64,000 bases of DNA from positions 248,001 to 312,000 of the forward strand of contig JAXLQP010000003.1 of assembly GCA_046331565.1 (NCBI GenBank). The letters run 5' to 3'. Each line of letters begins with the position of its first letter. The stretch's first letter is position 1. Below are positions 17,058 to 26,024 of this stretch, piece after piece. The notes beneath the pieces were generated by a model. That model did no database searches and was not told the origin of the DNA. It saw nothing but the letters and a program-made list of their open reading frames with translations. The stretch comes from DASRDU01 sp046331565 (GTDB lineage: Bacteria > Acidobacteriota > Blastocatellia > RBC074). The position numbers and the translations under genes are program-made.

Positions 17058-18596
17058 GTGCTGAAACCGGCGACAGGCAGACAAGCCTTGAATCCATCCT
17101 TTTTCACTCAGTCCTTATCCCGCTCAAATGTTCGCGCTTTCGCCTGGCTCGCGCTGGCGGCGGTGACCGGCACGGCGATGGTGTTTCTTTACAAGGACAG
17201 TTATCAGCAGGACGGGCCGATGCACTTTCTGTTTGCGCGCTGGGCCTGGAAACATCAGATGAATTTTGTTGGTGTCTGGGGCCGCCCGCTCTTTACCTTC
17301 CTGTATGCCTTCCCTGCGCTGATCGGTTATCAGGCGGCAAAGCTGCTGACGGTGGCCGTGACTGTCGCTGCGGCCTGGCAGACGTGGCGGCTGGCGCAGC
17401 AGCTTCAGTTCACGCGCACCGAACTCGTCATCCCTTTTCTGTTTCTGCAACCATCGTTTCTGCTGCTGTGCGGTGACACGATGACCGAACCGCTGTTTGC
17501 GCTGGTGCTGGTCATTGCGCTGCGGCTGCACCTGAGCAAGCGAATCCTCGCGGGCATGCTGGTCGCGTCGCTGTTGCCGCTGGCGCGGCCCGAAGGCTTT
17601 TTTATCTGCGTGCTGTGGGGCGTGTGGTATCTCTTTGAGCGTCGCACCGGGCGCACATTTTTTGAGCGCATTCCGGTGACGCTGCTGCTCGCGGCAGGCA
17701 CTTACCTGTGGGCGTTTGTCGCGGTGTGGATTATGAATGATCCGCTGTGGCTGATTCATAACTGGCCGCGTGACTGGCATCCGCAGGGCGGGCAATACGG
17801 CAGCGCCGACATCTGGTGGTACTTTCACAAATCGTCATATATTTTCGGTCTGATTCTGAAATGGCCGTTTCTGCTCGGCCTGCTCGTGCTGGCGTGGCGC
17901 AGGCGCTTTCTGACAGGCGTTTCGGCGTTTGTGTTGATCTTTGCGCTGCACGCGCTGATGTACGTGCGAGGTTCGTTCGGGTCGGCGGGTTATCCGCGTT
18001 ATTTCGTCTGCGTCTCACCGCTGATTGCCATCGTCACGCTGGCGGGCTGGAACGTGGTCGCTGATCTGCTGGCCAGGGTCTGGCGTTTTGCGCCCGTGCC
18101 GGTGCTGGCTTCGCTGCTGATCGTCAACGGCATTCACGCGGCGCATTACGTTGACGGATGGGGCTTCACGCGGGATGCGCGAGCGGTTGATGAGATGGCG
18201 CGCTGGTTTGAGAAAAACGCCGCCGCCACGCATCCGGTCACGAACCTGATGTGGAGCCAGGCTTATATGTGCATCGTCTTTGACACCGATTTGTGGGAGC
18301 GGGCTTTTCTCGCCGGTGACCGCGAGGAGAACCTGGAATTTCTGCGCAATGCGCGGCCCGGCACGCTGGCCTTCTGGGACAATGACATCGGTCTGAACTG
18401 GCATCACCTCAAACCCGAAGATTTCATCGCCACCGGTTACGTGCATCTGAGGTCGCAGCAGTACCGCCTGGACGGCTGGTTTTTCGATGAAAAGTGGCAG
18501 GAACACGGCGGCCCGCGCTGGCAGGAACTGCATCTGTTTTACAAACCACTGCCCGGCGAAGCGGCGCGCTTTGCTCAGGCGAGGCGCGAACAATAA
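17058..18596 (+). CDS. Polytopic membrane glycosyltransferase-like protein
   Basis: A 512-residue integral membrane protein with roughly ten hydrophobic helices, resembling the GT39/ArnT superfamily (GT-C fold), which transfers sugars from polyprenyl phosphate outside the inner membrane. The first extracytoplasmic loop has QQDGPMHFLFARW, where GT-C enzymes carry an acidic catalytic residue. The C-terminal soluble part is short. The start is uncertain: GTG at 17058 gives the full first helix but has no strong ribosome site. Neither donor nor acceptor can be named, and it stands alone. Confidence 0.65.
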   Translation: MLKPATGRQALNPSFFTQSLSRSNVRAFAWLALAAVTGTAMVFLYKDSYQQDGPMHFLFARWAWKHQMNFVGVWGRPLFTFLYAFPALIGYQAAKLLTVAVTVAAAWQTWRLAQQLQFTRTELVIPFLFLQPSFLLLCGDTMTEPLFALVLVIALRLHLSKRILAGMLVASLLPLARPEGFFICVLWGVWYLFERRTGRTFFERIPVTLLLAAGTYLWAFVAVWIMNDPLWLIHNWPRDWHPQGGQYGSADIWWYFHKSSYIFGLILKWPFLLGLLVLAWRRRFLTGVSAFVLIFALHALMYVRGSFGSAGYPRYFVCVSPLIAIVTLAGWNVVADLLARVWRFAPVPVLASLLIVNGIHAAHYVDGWGFTRDARAVDEMARWFEKNAAATHPVTNLMWSQAYMCIVFDTDLWERAFLAGDREENLEFLRNARPGTLAFWDNDIGLNWHHLKPEDFIATGYVHLRSQQYRLDGWFFDEKWQEHGGPRWQELHLFYKPLPGEAARFAQARREQ

Positions 18597-18655
18597 CCAC
18601 AAACGCCTGCGTTCTGCGCTGAAATCAGCGCGCCATCTGATAAACCAGGCCGCGC

Positions 18656-18735
18656 CCCCGTAGTAACGAATTCATTCGCTGACTTCGAGCCAGCACAACA
18701 TTGAAAGCAGAACGAATGAATTCGTTACTACGGGG
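18656..18735. repeat. GTAGTAACG palindromic element, copy A
   Basis: Left arm CCCCGTAGTAACGAATTCAT... (18656-18678) and right arm ...ATGAATTCGTTACTACGGGG (18713-18735) are complementary, with about 34 bases between. First of five full copies in the window, always in gaps between genes. Confidence 0.85.
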
Positions 18736-18807
18736 TGAGGCGAGTCCCTTTCATGACGCCGGAATTTTATGACAGCGCGTTGATGCTCCATTAACTCAGA
18801 CTTCCCC

Positions 18808-19869
18808 ATGACCGTTCTGCATCTTGATCATCTCTCGGCGAGCTATGGCGACAATCAGGTGTTGCGGCGCATCACGCTGGAGATCAGCGACGGCGAACTG
18901 GTCGCGCTGCTCGGCCCGTCGGGATGCGGCAAGACGACGATTCTCAAACTTGTCGCGGGCCTGCTGCAGCCGGTCAGCGGCGATCTGCGGTTCAATGCCG
19001 AATCGGTTTTGTCGGTTCCGGCTGAACGACGCGGCGCGGTGATGGTATTTCAGAAGCCGCTGCTGTTTCCGCATCTGACGGTGGCTGAAAACGTCGCCTT
19101 CGGTTTGAAGATGCGCCGCACGGCAAAGGCTGAAACGCAGCAGCGCGTGAATGAGGCCTTGCGCCTGGTGCAACTGGAAGGATTCGAGCGACGCAAACCG
19201 CACGAATTATCGGGCGGTCAGGAACAGCGCGTGTCGCTGGCGCGGGCGCTGGTGACTGAGCCGCGTGTGCTGCTGCTGGATGAACCGTTCTCGGCGCTCG
19301 ATGAAAGCCTGCGCGGTGAAATGCGGGAACTGGTGCGCGAACTGCAACGACGGCTGAAAATCACCACGCTCTTTGTCACGCACGATCAGGCCGAAGCGGC
19401 GATGATGGCTGACCGCATTGCGCTGATTCTGAATGGCGGCGTCGAACAGTTCGGCGCGCCGCGTGATTTTTATCTGAATCCGGCGACGCCCGCCGCCGCG
19501 CAGTTTTTCGGCTGGCGGCTGATTGAGGGACAGGCGAAAGGCCACATCTTTGAAACGTCAGTCGGCAGTTTTGTGATGCCGCAGGAAAATGGCAGCGCGC
19601 CAGACCTGATTGCTTTTCGCCCCGAAAGCGCGCGGCTCAGAGAACGCAGCATCAGGCTGCTCGCCAACACCGCCAACAACCTGACCGGCACGGTCGAATC
19701 GCTGACCGATCTGGGCACGCGGGCGCGTTACCGCATCGCGCTGCCATCAGGTGACACTATCGAAATCGAACAGGACAATCTGACGAACGGCGCAGACCTG
19801 TTTGATCCGGGCGCAACCGTCATCCTGCACATTCCGAGTCACGCCACGAGATTTTTCAGGCGCAGGTGA
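18808..19869 (+). CDS. Orphan ABC transporter ATP-binding protein
   Basis: A 353-residue ATPase of the PotA/FbpC/CysA-like importer class. Walker A is GPSGCGKTT, the signature LSGGQEQRVSLARAL, Walker B VLLLDEPFSALDE and the switch His is in FVTHDQAEAAMMAD. A C-terminal TOBE-like part (IAFRPESARL, TGTVESLTDLGTRARYRI) marks it as part of an uptake system for an anion, iron or polyamine. No permease or binding protein lies beside it. It could serve the sulfate permease 8 kb upstream or a system elsewhere; the substrate is unknown. Confidence 0.82.
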   Translation: MTVLHLDHLSASYGDNQVLRRITLEISDGELVALLGPSGCGKTTILKLVAGLLQPVSGDLRFNAESVLSVPAERRGAVMVFQKPLLFPHLTVAENVAFGLKMRRTAKAETQQRVNEALRLVQLEGFERRKPHELSGGQEQRVSLARALVTEPRVLLLDEPFSALDESLRGEMRELVRELQRRLKITTLFVTHDQAEAAMMADRIALILNGGVEQFGAPRDFYLNPATPAAAQFFGWRLIEGQAKGHIFETSVGSFVMPQENGSAPDLIAFRPESARLRERSIRLLANTANNLTGTVESLTDLGTRARYRIALPSGDTIEIEQDNLTNGADLFDPGATVILHIPSHATRFFRRR

Positions 19870-19885
19870 CAAGCCTCACTGGTTC

Positions 19886-21205
19886 TTATTTTTCCTTCTG
19901 AAAATAATCAGGCAGGTTTTTCTTTGTATCGCGCAGGATTTCAAGCACGGCAGCGCGGTCGGCGCCGCTCAGGCGGCTGAAGTCTTTGTCTGTCGCCTGT
20001 CCGGTCAGCACCAGCCACAACCGGCGATAGAGATAATCAAGCGCCGGTGGCGGCAGCGCATCGAAGGCGGCTGAGTAAATCAGATAACTGCACGGATAAC
20101 GAAACAGCCGCTGCTGCAAATCCAGTTCGCGCAGCGAACGGCCCTGTTTGTCCTTTGGCCCGGCAGCGGCAAATTCCCTGGCAAAATCCGCAGTGCCTTT
20201 GACGGACGATTGCAGCTTTGATTCTTCGACCATCAGCAGGTATTTGAGCAGTTCATCGGCCACGTTCTGAATGCGCCGTCGTGTGCTGTCAGAAAGCTGA
20301 TCGTTCGGCTGACCGAGCGCCTTGTTGATGGCTTCCTGCTGGCTGAGCGCGATGCGGGTTTCATAACCAAGCCGCGTGATCAGGTTGTGCATCTGCGTCT
20401 GATGTTCAAGCACCATCAGCGCCACGATGTCGCTGTGCGATGAAAGGTAGCCGCTCAGATCAACCTTTTTATCAAGGCTGGTCAGATTGAGGCCGCTGCT
20501 TTGCGTGATGTGATCAGGGTTGTCCTTTTCAGTGAACAGCAGATTGCCGAGATGCTTTTCAGCGCCGTGCGTGCCGGTGACATACCAGCCGCCCCAGCGT
20601 TCCTTCAGCGGATTGAGATGGCTGATGACGCGCGAACCGAGCGGCGCAATCGGGTAGCCGCTGTCATCAGGAAAGACCGAGCGCACCAGATGGCCCGGCA
20701 CTCCGCGCGTGTTGCCCGACACGTGACATTGCAGGCATTCATCGTTGCGGCGAAACCTGGGCTGTTCGCTTCTGGTCTGGTCAAGCATATAAAACACGCC
20801 GCCCAGTTGCGGATCAACGGCTGAAACTTCCAGCACGTCGCCGCCGCGCACCCAGCCCACATAGACTTCATCGTTGAAATAAATCGCTCGCGGATTGCGC
20901 GGCGAAATGCGGTGCAGTTGAAAGCTCGTCTTTGAAAAGACCAGCCCCTGCGATGACACAGGCACTTTCAAAAGTTTCAGCACCGCAGGCAGGTATCCGC
21001 CCGATTCGGCGTAATCAAGTTTCACTTCGCCGCGTTCCAGCCGCTCCTGCAACCGGGCGACGGCATCATGACGAACGGCCTGCTGATAATTGATGACGGG
21101 ATGATCCTGAAGCTGTTCCTGCCCTGAAGCTGAGGACGCGAAAAAACCATAGCTGCCTGCCAGCAGCACGGCGAGCAGAATGCAGAGTGAACCGAAACGC
21201 TTCAT
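19886..21205 (-). CDS. Exported CxxCH protein of unknown family (paralogue 1)
   Basis: An exported protein of 439 residues whose function I do not recognise. A signal peptide (MKRFGSLCILLAVLLAGSYG) is followed by a domain with one c-type haem site, NDECLQCHVSGNTRGVPGH. Other conserved blocks shared with the gene at 33750-35066 are NPRAIYFNDEVYVGW, GGWYVTG, SDIVALMVLEHQTQMHN and RLFRYPCSYLIYS. The conserved His in HQTQM could be a distal ligand. A monohaem cytochrome with a redox role in the periplasm is inferred. It ends just beyond the convergent ABC ATPase gene. The start was placed at the Met opening the signal peptide; an upstream in-frame Met adds ten polar residues. Confidence 0.72.
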   Translation of the reverse strand: MKRFGSLCILLAVLLAGSYGFFASSASGQEQLQDHPVINYQQAVRHDAVARLQERLERGEVKLDYAESGGYLPAVLKLLKVPVSSQGLVFSKTSFQLHRISPRNPRAIYFNDEVYVGWVRGGDVLEVSAVDPQLGGVFYMLDQTRSEQPRFRRNDECLQCHVSGNTRGVPGHLVRSVFPDDSGYPIAPLGSRVISHLNPLKERWGGWYVTGTHGAEKHLGNLLFTEKDNPDHITQSSGLNLTSLDKKVDLSGYLSSHSDIVALMVLEHQTQMHNLITRLGYETRIALSQQEAINKALGQPNDQLSDSTRRRIQNVADELLKYLLMVEESKLQSSVKGTADFAREFAAAGPKDKQGRSLRELDLQQRLFRYPCSYLIYSAAFDALPPPALDYLYRRLWLVLTGQATDKDFSRLSGADRAAVLEILRDTKKNLPDYFQKEK

Positions 21206-21475
21206 CGTTTTTTCTTTTGCTGATCCCGAAATCAAGCGGCTTTACGCCTGAATGAACTGCCGGGATTTGACCACAGGTGATGAGCGGCCTCTATGACTTA
21301 TGTCACACCGCAAACTTTTTTCAGCCGCAGGCCAGACGGGATTTGCCACTCACACACAAATGCCCGCGAAAATAACCGGAGACGTTCCCCTGACAAATCA
21401 GGCAGCTTTGTTCGTCAAATGGTACTACGCAGTTCCAGCTTCAGCTCATCAGACACTCATGGTGGAACCGGACCG
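21206..21475. other. Gap without genes
   Basis: No gene or clear promoter seen. Short open frames here lack ribosome binding sites. The palindromic element copy B follows at 21476. Confidence 0.4.
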
Positions 21476-21559
21476 CCCCCGTAGTAACGAATTGATTCGT
21501 TCTATTTTTGCAACCACGCTGATTCAGCAGCAGAACGAATCAATTCGTTACTACGGGGG
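21476..21559. repeat. GTAGTAACG palindromic element, copy B
   Basis: Same family as copy A, but the core reads ATTGATTCG on the left arm and CGAATCAAT on the right: the base change is matched on both arms, so pairing stays perfect over about 28 bases. Flanking GGAACCG (left) and CGGGTTCC (right) extend the dyad. Confidence 0.85.
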
Positions 21560-21682
21560 TGATTCGGGTTCCTTTCAAAACGCCTCTACTTCAGGCCAGT
21601 GAGTTGAAGCTGTGAACACCGACTGACAGGAAAACAGGTTCAGCCAGTGTCACGACTCTGCCTGTCCTGCCATCAGGAATCT

Positions 21683-22081
21683 TCAGTGTTCTTTGAGCGA
21701 GCGCGCGACGAGGCCGATGCCGCCCGCGAGCAGCACCAGCATGATGATCGTATTGAACAGACTGGCTGGCTGAAAGTAAATGTGCAGGTTGGTGATGATG
21801 CCGAACAGAATGATGACGGCTCCGGCAAAGGTCAGCAGCCAGCCGATGACTGATCTGCCATTGAAAAAAAGCAGACCGATCCCGAACAGCAGCGGCAGCA
21901 GCGACAAACCGAAGGCATTGTAACCACCAATCAGCCAGTAACCGCTCGTCACCGTCACCTGATTTGTCAGCAGGTAACCGCCGCCAATCGCCATCGCCAG
22001 GCCAAGCAGGAACTGCCCCGTCCCGCCCGACGTGCCGCCTGCGCCGCGAAACTTCTTTTCCATGTCGGGTTCGTAATCCAT
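21683..22081 (-). CDS. Small four-helix membrane protein
   Basis: A 132-residue protein with a short polar, Gly-rich N-terminus (MDYEPDMEKKFRGAGGTSGG) and about four hydrophobic helices (FLLGLAMAIGGGYLLT, FGLSLLPLLFGIGLLFF, IGWLLTFAGAVIILFGI, NTIIMLVLLAGGIGLVA), ending in RSLKEH. I do not recognise a characterised family. The start codon overlaps the stop of the upstream hydrolase (TGATG), which fixes the start and implies translational coupling in one operon. Confidence 0.7.
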   Translation of the reverse strand: MDYEPDMEKKFRGAGGTSGGTGQFLLGLAMAIGGGYLLTNQVTVTSGYWLIGGYNAFGLSLLPLLFGIGLLFFNGRSVIGWLLTFAGAVIILFGIITNLHIYFQPASLFNTIIMLVLLAGGIGLVARSLKEH

Positions 22082-22785
22082 CAGTGCTGCCCTGTGTTGA
22101 TTGTCTCCCTGATCCACCCGTCAATCAGCGGGTACGAATCGCGGGGAACTTCGTGTTTCGTGGCAAAAAATTCCAGCCTGACCGAGCGGGCGCGATGTTT
22201 GAGGGCTTCGGCATTGCGCCTGATCTGTTCGGGCGCGTAATACTCATCGCGCTGAGCGCCAAGGTACAGCACATCGGGGCCGTTGCTGTGATACTTGCCT
22301 TCAACGGCCCAGTCACCGGGGATGCCGCCGCAAATGGCGACCATTCCGCGAATGCGTGCAGGCTGCGTGAACGCATAACGAAAGCTGATGCCGCAGGCCT
22401 GCGAGAAGCAGACCAGAAAAACATTCCGGGCGTCGGCAAGGCCCTCACCTGTCAGCGTGTCAATGATCTGAGTGACAGCGCGATGATGCAGCGCGACCGA
22501 TTCTTCGGGCTTGAAATTCGTCACCCACCCGAACCCGTAACCAGGGCCGCGCTGCCGGGCGCGTTCTTCGTCAGACGGGATGACGAGGTGCTGGTGCGGC
22601 CCCTGCAACGCGGCAATCACATAATCGCGTTCGTTGATGCGGCGCGCGAGTTTCATCATCGAACGCTTGTCGCCGCCGTAACCGTGCAGCGCAATCACGA
22701 GCGGGCGCGGCCCGGCGCCGGGCACATAAAGATCGTAATAAACCGGAAATTCCTGCGCCATCCGGCGCTCAACAGGGTCAGTCAT
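22081..22785 (-). CDS. Alpha/beta hydrolase, carboxylesterase/phospholipase family
   Basis: A 234-residue hydrolase of the phospholipase/carboxylesterase (YpfH-like) group, without a signal peptide and so probably cytoplasmic. PLVIALHGYGGDKRSM supplies the oxyanion region, the nucleophile Ser is in VCFSQACG (the usual GFSQG has Cys for the first Gly), an Asp is in GAQRDEYY and the His in ATKHEVPRD. The natural ester is unknown. It is coupled by a one-base overlap to the small membrane protein gene downstream. Confidence 0.82.
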   Translation of the reverse strand: MTDPVERRMAQEFPVYYDLYVPGAGPRPLVIALHGYGGDKRSMMKLARRINERDYVIAALQGPHQHLVIPSDEERARQRGPGYGFGWVTNFKPEESVALHHRAVTQIIDTLTGEGLADARNVFLVCFSQACGISFRYAFTQPARIRGMVAICGGIPGDWAVEGKYHSNGPDVLYLGAQRDEYYAPEQIRRNAEALKHRARSVRLEFFATKHEVPRDSYPLIDGWIRETINTGQH

Positions 22786-22921
22786 AATGAATCCGTGCGG
22801 TTCAGTTCACCCGAAAATGCTGTTGCCTGTGACGCGCGGCATTCTAAGGTTGGTTGAAGTGACAGCACAAGGTTGAGCGGGTCGGCAGGTGGCAATAACA
22901 GAAGGCGGGAACAGCAGGAGT

Positions 22922-23056
22922 GCAATCAGCAGCGCCAGTTACCGGAAGAAATCCTGAGAACAGGCTCCGGCGAGCAGGGGAGATTGGCTCGCGTGAGTCA
23001 GACTCGCCGGAACAGGAATCAACCGGATTGTTCCGGTAACTGGCGCTGCTGATTGC
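22922..23056. repeat. Perfect 26-base inverted repeat with nested dyad
   Basis: Bases 22922-22947 and 23031-23056 are exact reverse complements (core AGCGCCAGTTACCGG). Inside, CCGGCGAG is mirrored by CTCGCCGG. It lies between the 3' end of the response regulator gene and the hydrolase start and could serve as terminator; its length suggests a mobile dyad. Confidence 0.8.
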
Positions 23057-23064
23057 CGGAAATG

Positions 23065-23430
23065 TCACTGCCCGATCAGCAGGCGCACGGTGACAGCCAG
23101 GGCTTCAAAATCAACCGGCTTGGGCAGCCAGGCCTGCAGCCCTTCAGTCATCAGTTTCTGACGCTGCACTTCATGCAGCGCCGAAGAGAGCATCACGACC
23201 GGCACATTGGCTTCGATGCCGCGCAGTTGCCGGTACAGATTGACGCCCACTCCGTCAGGCAGCAGGTAATCAAGCAGGTACAGATCAAAACGCTCGCTGC
23301 CAATGCGCTGCCAGGCTTCGGCAATCGTGCCCACCGTCACCACCTCGTAAGCAGTCAGAAAGGTGCTGATGACGCGAGCGTAGCTCTCATCGTCCTCAAC
23401 ATAAAGAATTCTTTTCCTGACGGCAGACAT
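23065..23430 (-). CDS. Single-domain response regulator
   Basis: A 121-residue protein made only of a receiver domain. The acidic pair is in LYVEDDES, the phospho-acceptor Asp in YLLDYLLPDG, the switch Ser in VMLSSA and the Lys in WLPKPVD. With no output domain it must act by protein contact, as in CheY-like or phosphorelay proteins. Its partner kinase is not adjacent; two Crp/Fnr regulators lie upstream on the same strand, but large gaps argue against a single operon. Confidence 0.88.
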   Translation of the reverse strand: MSAVRKRILYVEDDESYARVISTFLTAYEVVTVGTIAEAWQRIGSERFDLYLLDYLLPDGVGVNLYRQLRGIEANVPVVMLSSALHEVQRQKLMTEGLQAWLPKPVDFEALAVTVRLLIGQ

Positions 23431-23556
23431 TCCGTACTCCTGTAAAATTCGGATCAGATTGAGCGCGGACAGCGAAATTCAGGGGAGCTGAAAATCAGTG
23501 GGCGCAGTCACAGCGTTTTCAGCTTATCGAAATCAGGGCGGGGCGTCTGCCCGTTA

Positions 23557-24303
23557 TCAAACAGAGTGTGAATCGGTCAGCCTTTTCTCAGGAGCAAAGA
23601 GTTGCTCATATTCATTGCGAACGATGCCGTAACATTCGCAGGCGCTGGTCTCAAGGCCCTGCGGATCGAGGATGGTGATGCGCCCGCGCCGGTAACGAAT
23701 CAGACCGGCAGCCTGCAACCGGCCCGCCACCAGTGAGACTCCGGTGCGCCGGACGCCGAGCATGCTGGCGGTGAGTTCCTGCGTCAGATTCACCGTATCG
23801 TTGCCAGCCTGGTCGCGCAGAATCAGCAGCCAGCGACAGAACCGCTCTTCAATCGTATGAAAGTGATTGCAGACGCCTGACTGAGTGAACTGCACGATCA
23901 GCGCGTAGGTATAACGCAGCAGCAGATCGTGCAGCGCCGCACCAGAGTTGAATTCGCGCTGCAGCACCTCCATCGGCACGCGATAAGCTTCGCCCGACAG
24001 TTGCACCATCACACGGTAGGGCAGATGACTGCTTCTGAGCAGAATGGGCAATCCGACCAGTCCTTCATTGCCCACCATCCCGACTTCGACCGTGTCGCCG
24101 CCGAAGGTTGTGGACAACATCGAAGCGACGCCGCGCGTGATGAACCAGCCGTGTGCGAAAGTCTCGCCCGCTTCACACAAAATCTCGCCCAGTCGCAACG
24201 AAACCGGTTGCAGATGCGGCAGCAGGCGTTCATAGCTCTGCTTCGGCAAAGCACTAAGCAGCCGATTGCTTAATGGACTTTGCGCGCCTTGAGGGACAGA
24301 CAT
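23557..24303 (-). CDS. Crp/Fnr-family regulator (copy 1)
   Basis: A 248-residue transcription regulator with an N-terminal cyclic-nucleotide-binding-like beta-barrel (LGEILCEAGETFAHGWFITRG, VGMVGNEGLVGLPILL) and a C-terminal winged helix (LTQELTASMLGVRRTGVSLVAGRLQAAG region). The residues that contact cAMP in Crp are not obvious, and there is no N-terminal Cys set as in Fnr. The C-terminus has a short Cys pair (SACECYG). It is closely similar along its whole length to the next gene upstream, so the two arose by tandem duplication. The ligand is unknown. Confidence 0.87.
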   Translation of the reverse strand: MSVPQGAQSPLSNRLLSALPKQSYERLLPHLQPVSLRLGEILCEAGETFAHGWFITRGVASMLSTTFGGDTVEVGMVGNEGLVGLPILLRSSHLPYRVMVQLSGEAYRVPMEVLQREFNSGAALHDLLLRYTYALIVQFTQSGVCNHFHTIEERFCRWLLILRDQAGNDTVNLTQELTASMLGVRRTGVSLVAGRLQAAGLIRYRRGRITILDPQGLETSACECYGIVRNEYEQLFAPEKRLTDSHSV

Positions 24304-24515
24304 CCAGGCCTCCTTGGGATTGTAAGGTGACAGGAGTAACGAAACTTCATCAGTGATTAGTAATCAACCGGTCTCTTTGGACTGCCAGTCAGCAAGGGCA
24401 GTCAGCGGGAAGGTGAAACCGTGATCAGTGACAAGTTGGCGAGGATACACAAACAGACACAGCACGTCTGCCTGTTATCGAACACAAAGACAGGACTTAA
24501 GAGCTGAAAGCGAAG

Positions 24516-25247
24516 TCACGCAGCAAAGAGGCGGGCGTATGCGGCCCTGACAACGCGGTAGCATTCACAGGCGCAGGCTTCAAGTCCGGCCCGGTCAAGA
24601 ATCGTGATCCGGCCCCGACGATAACTGATCAGCCTGGAATCCTGCAGCATTCCGGCCACCAGCGAGACTCCCGTGCGCCGCACACCCAGCATACTGGCAA
24701 TCAGTTCCTGCGTCATCTGCACCGTGTCGGTTTCAGAATGATCGTGCAGAATCAGCAGCCAGCGACAAAGTCGCTCCTCGATTCGGTGAAAATGATTGCA
24801 GAGATTCGATTGTGTGAACTGCATCATCAGCGCACTGGTAAAACACAGAATCAGGTCGTGCAGCGGCCCGCCACTTCCGAACTCTTTTTTCAGGGTATGC
24901 ATCGGTACTCGCAGGGCAGTCCCGGCCACCTGCACTCTGAGCTGATAAGGCACATCCGGGCTGCCAAACAGGATCGGCACTCCGATCATTCCTTCATTGC
25001 CGATCACGCCGACTTCGATGGTTTCGCCGCTCGTCGTGACAGAGAGCAGAGAGACCACCCCCTGCGTCACGAAATAAGCGTGCGCAAGCGATTCGCCCGG
25101 TTCGCACAGCACCCTGCCCAGGCGCAGCGAAACCGGCTCCAGGTGCGGCAGCAGACGCTGATAATCTTCCGCAGGCAGTGACCTGAGCAGGCGGTTGTTG
25201 ACCTTCACCCTTCCCATTTGTGGCGCTGACACAGACGTTCCTTTCAC
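24516..25247 (-). CDS. Crp/Fnr-family regulator (copy 2)
   Basis: A 243-residue paralogue of the gene at 23557-24303 with the same layout: cupin-like sensor (LGRVLCEPGESLAHAYFVTQG, VGVIGNEGMIGVPILF), long dimer helix and winged helix-turn-helix (MTQELIASMLGVRRTGVSLV). The C-terminal CACECYR resembles the Cys pair of its paralogue; whether these bind metal is unknown. It is divergent from the uracil-DNA glycosylase gene, sharing a 78-base gap with it, so it may regulate that run of genes. Confidence 0.87.
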   Translation of the reverse strand: MKGTSVSAPQMGRVKVNNRLLRSLPAEDYQRLLPHLEPVSLRLGRVLCEPGESLAHAYFVTQGVVSLLSVTTSGETIEVGVIGNEGMIGVPILFGSPDVPYQLRVQVAGTALRVPMHTLKKEFGSGGPLHDLILCFTSALMMQFTQSNLCNHFHRIEERLCRWLLILHDHSETDTVQMTQELIASMLGVRRTGVSLVAGMLQDSRLISYRRGRITILDRAGLEACACECYRVVRAAYARLFAA

Positions 25248-25325
25248 AACAAAATAATCGGACGGGGAGTTTCACTGTCAGTATAGTGGCCTCCACCGGA
25301 CAAAGCCAGATTTCGCCTGGACTGA

Positions 25326-26024
25326 ATGCGCGCGGGCATAGTAGCCTTGCCTGCGATGACCTGCCTCGGAACTGTCAAAGACGCCTTCGGACAACTCGCT
25401 CAGGAAGCGGCTGCCTGCGTGCGCTGCGAACGAATGCGTGACCGCCAGGCTGTGCTCAGCGCGCTCAATGGCCGCGCCGATGCCCGCCTGATGTTCATTG
25501 CCGAAGCGCCGGGCCGTCAGGGCGCTGACCGCACCCGCATTCCGTTTCACGGCGACACGTCAGGCCGCAACTTCGAGGCGCTGCTCGCTTCAGCCGGCCT
25601 CACGCGCGCTGAAATCTTTATCACCAATTCAGTGCTGTGCAGCCCGCGCAAACCCGGCGGGGCCAATGACCGCCCGACCAGAGCTGAGATTCACAACTGT
25701 TCTGATTTTCTGCGGCGACAGATTGAACTCATCAACCCGCGCCTGATTGCCACGCTCGGCGCCGTCGCGCTCGAAGCATTGAAGCTGATCGAACCGCATG
25801 CTTTCACGCTGCGCGAGCACGCGGCAAAAAAACTGCGCTGGAACGGGCGCACACTGTTTCCGCTTTATCATCCCAGCCCGCAGGTCATCATCACCGTGCG
25901 TTCGCTTGAACAGCAGCAGCGCGATTACCGCGCACTGCGCCGCGCCATCAGGCAGATCGAACAGTCAGGCAGTTTGGAAGGAGCTTCGCCATGCCACTCA
26001 GAGGCATCAATCACATCGTTCTGA
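25326..26024 (+). CDS. Uracil-DNA glycosylase, family 4/5 type
   Basis: A 232-residue DNA repair enzyme that removes uracil from DNA. The four Cys of the iron-sulfur cluster fit the family spacing: CVRC near the N-terminus, then NSVLCSPRKPG and the Cys in EIHNCSDF. Motif 1 is AEAPGRQGADRTRIPFHGD and the C-terminal motif is YHPSPQ. The second half of motif 1 (ADRT) leans to the family 5 style, whereas AEAPG is family 4 like. The start is uncertain (25326 or 25356). Its 3' end overlaps the next gene by 34 bases. Confidence 0.85.
   Translation: MRAGIVALPAMTCLGTVKDAFGQLAQEAAACVRCERMRDRQAVLSALNGRADARLMFIAEAPGRQGADRTRIPFHGDTSGRNFEALLASAGLTRAEIFITNSVLCSPRKPGGANDRPTRAEIHNCSDFLRRQIELINPRLIATLGAVALEALKLIEPHAFTLREHAAKKLRWNGRTLFPLYHPSPQVIITVRSLEQQQRDYRALRRAIRQIEQSGSLEGASPCHSEASITSF

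Noticed and set aside
18808..19869. Second ATPase of the sulfate importer
   Set aside because: The importer already has its own ATPase and this gene is 7 kb away; the substrate was left open.
21964..22857. A 297-codon rightward frame opposite the alpha/beta hydrolase
   Set aside because: The leftward hydrolase has catalytic motifs and a coupled downstream gene; the rightward frame has none.
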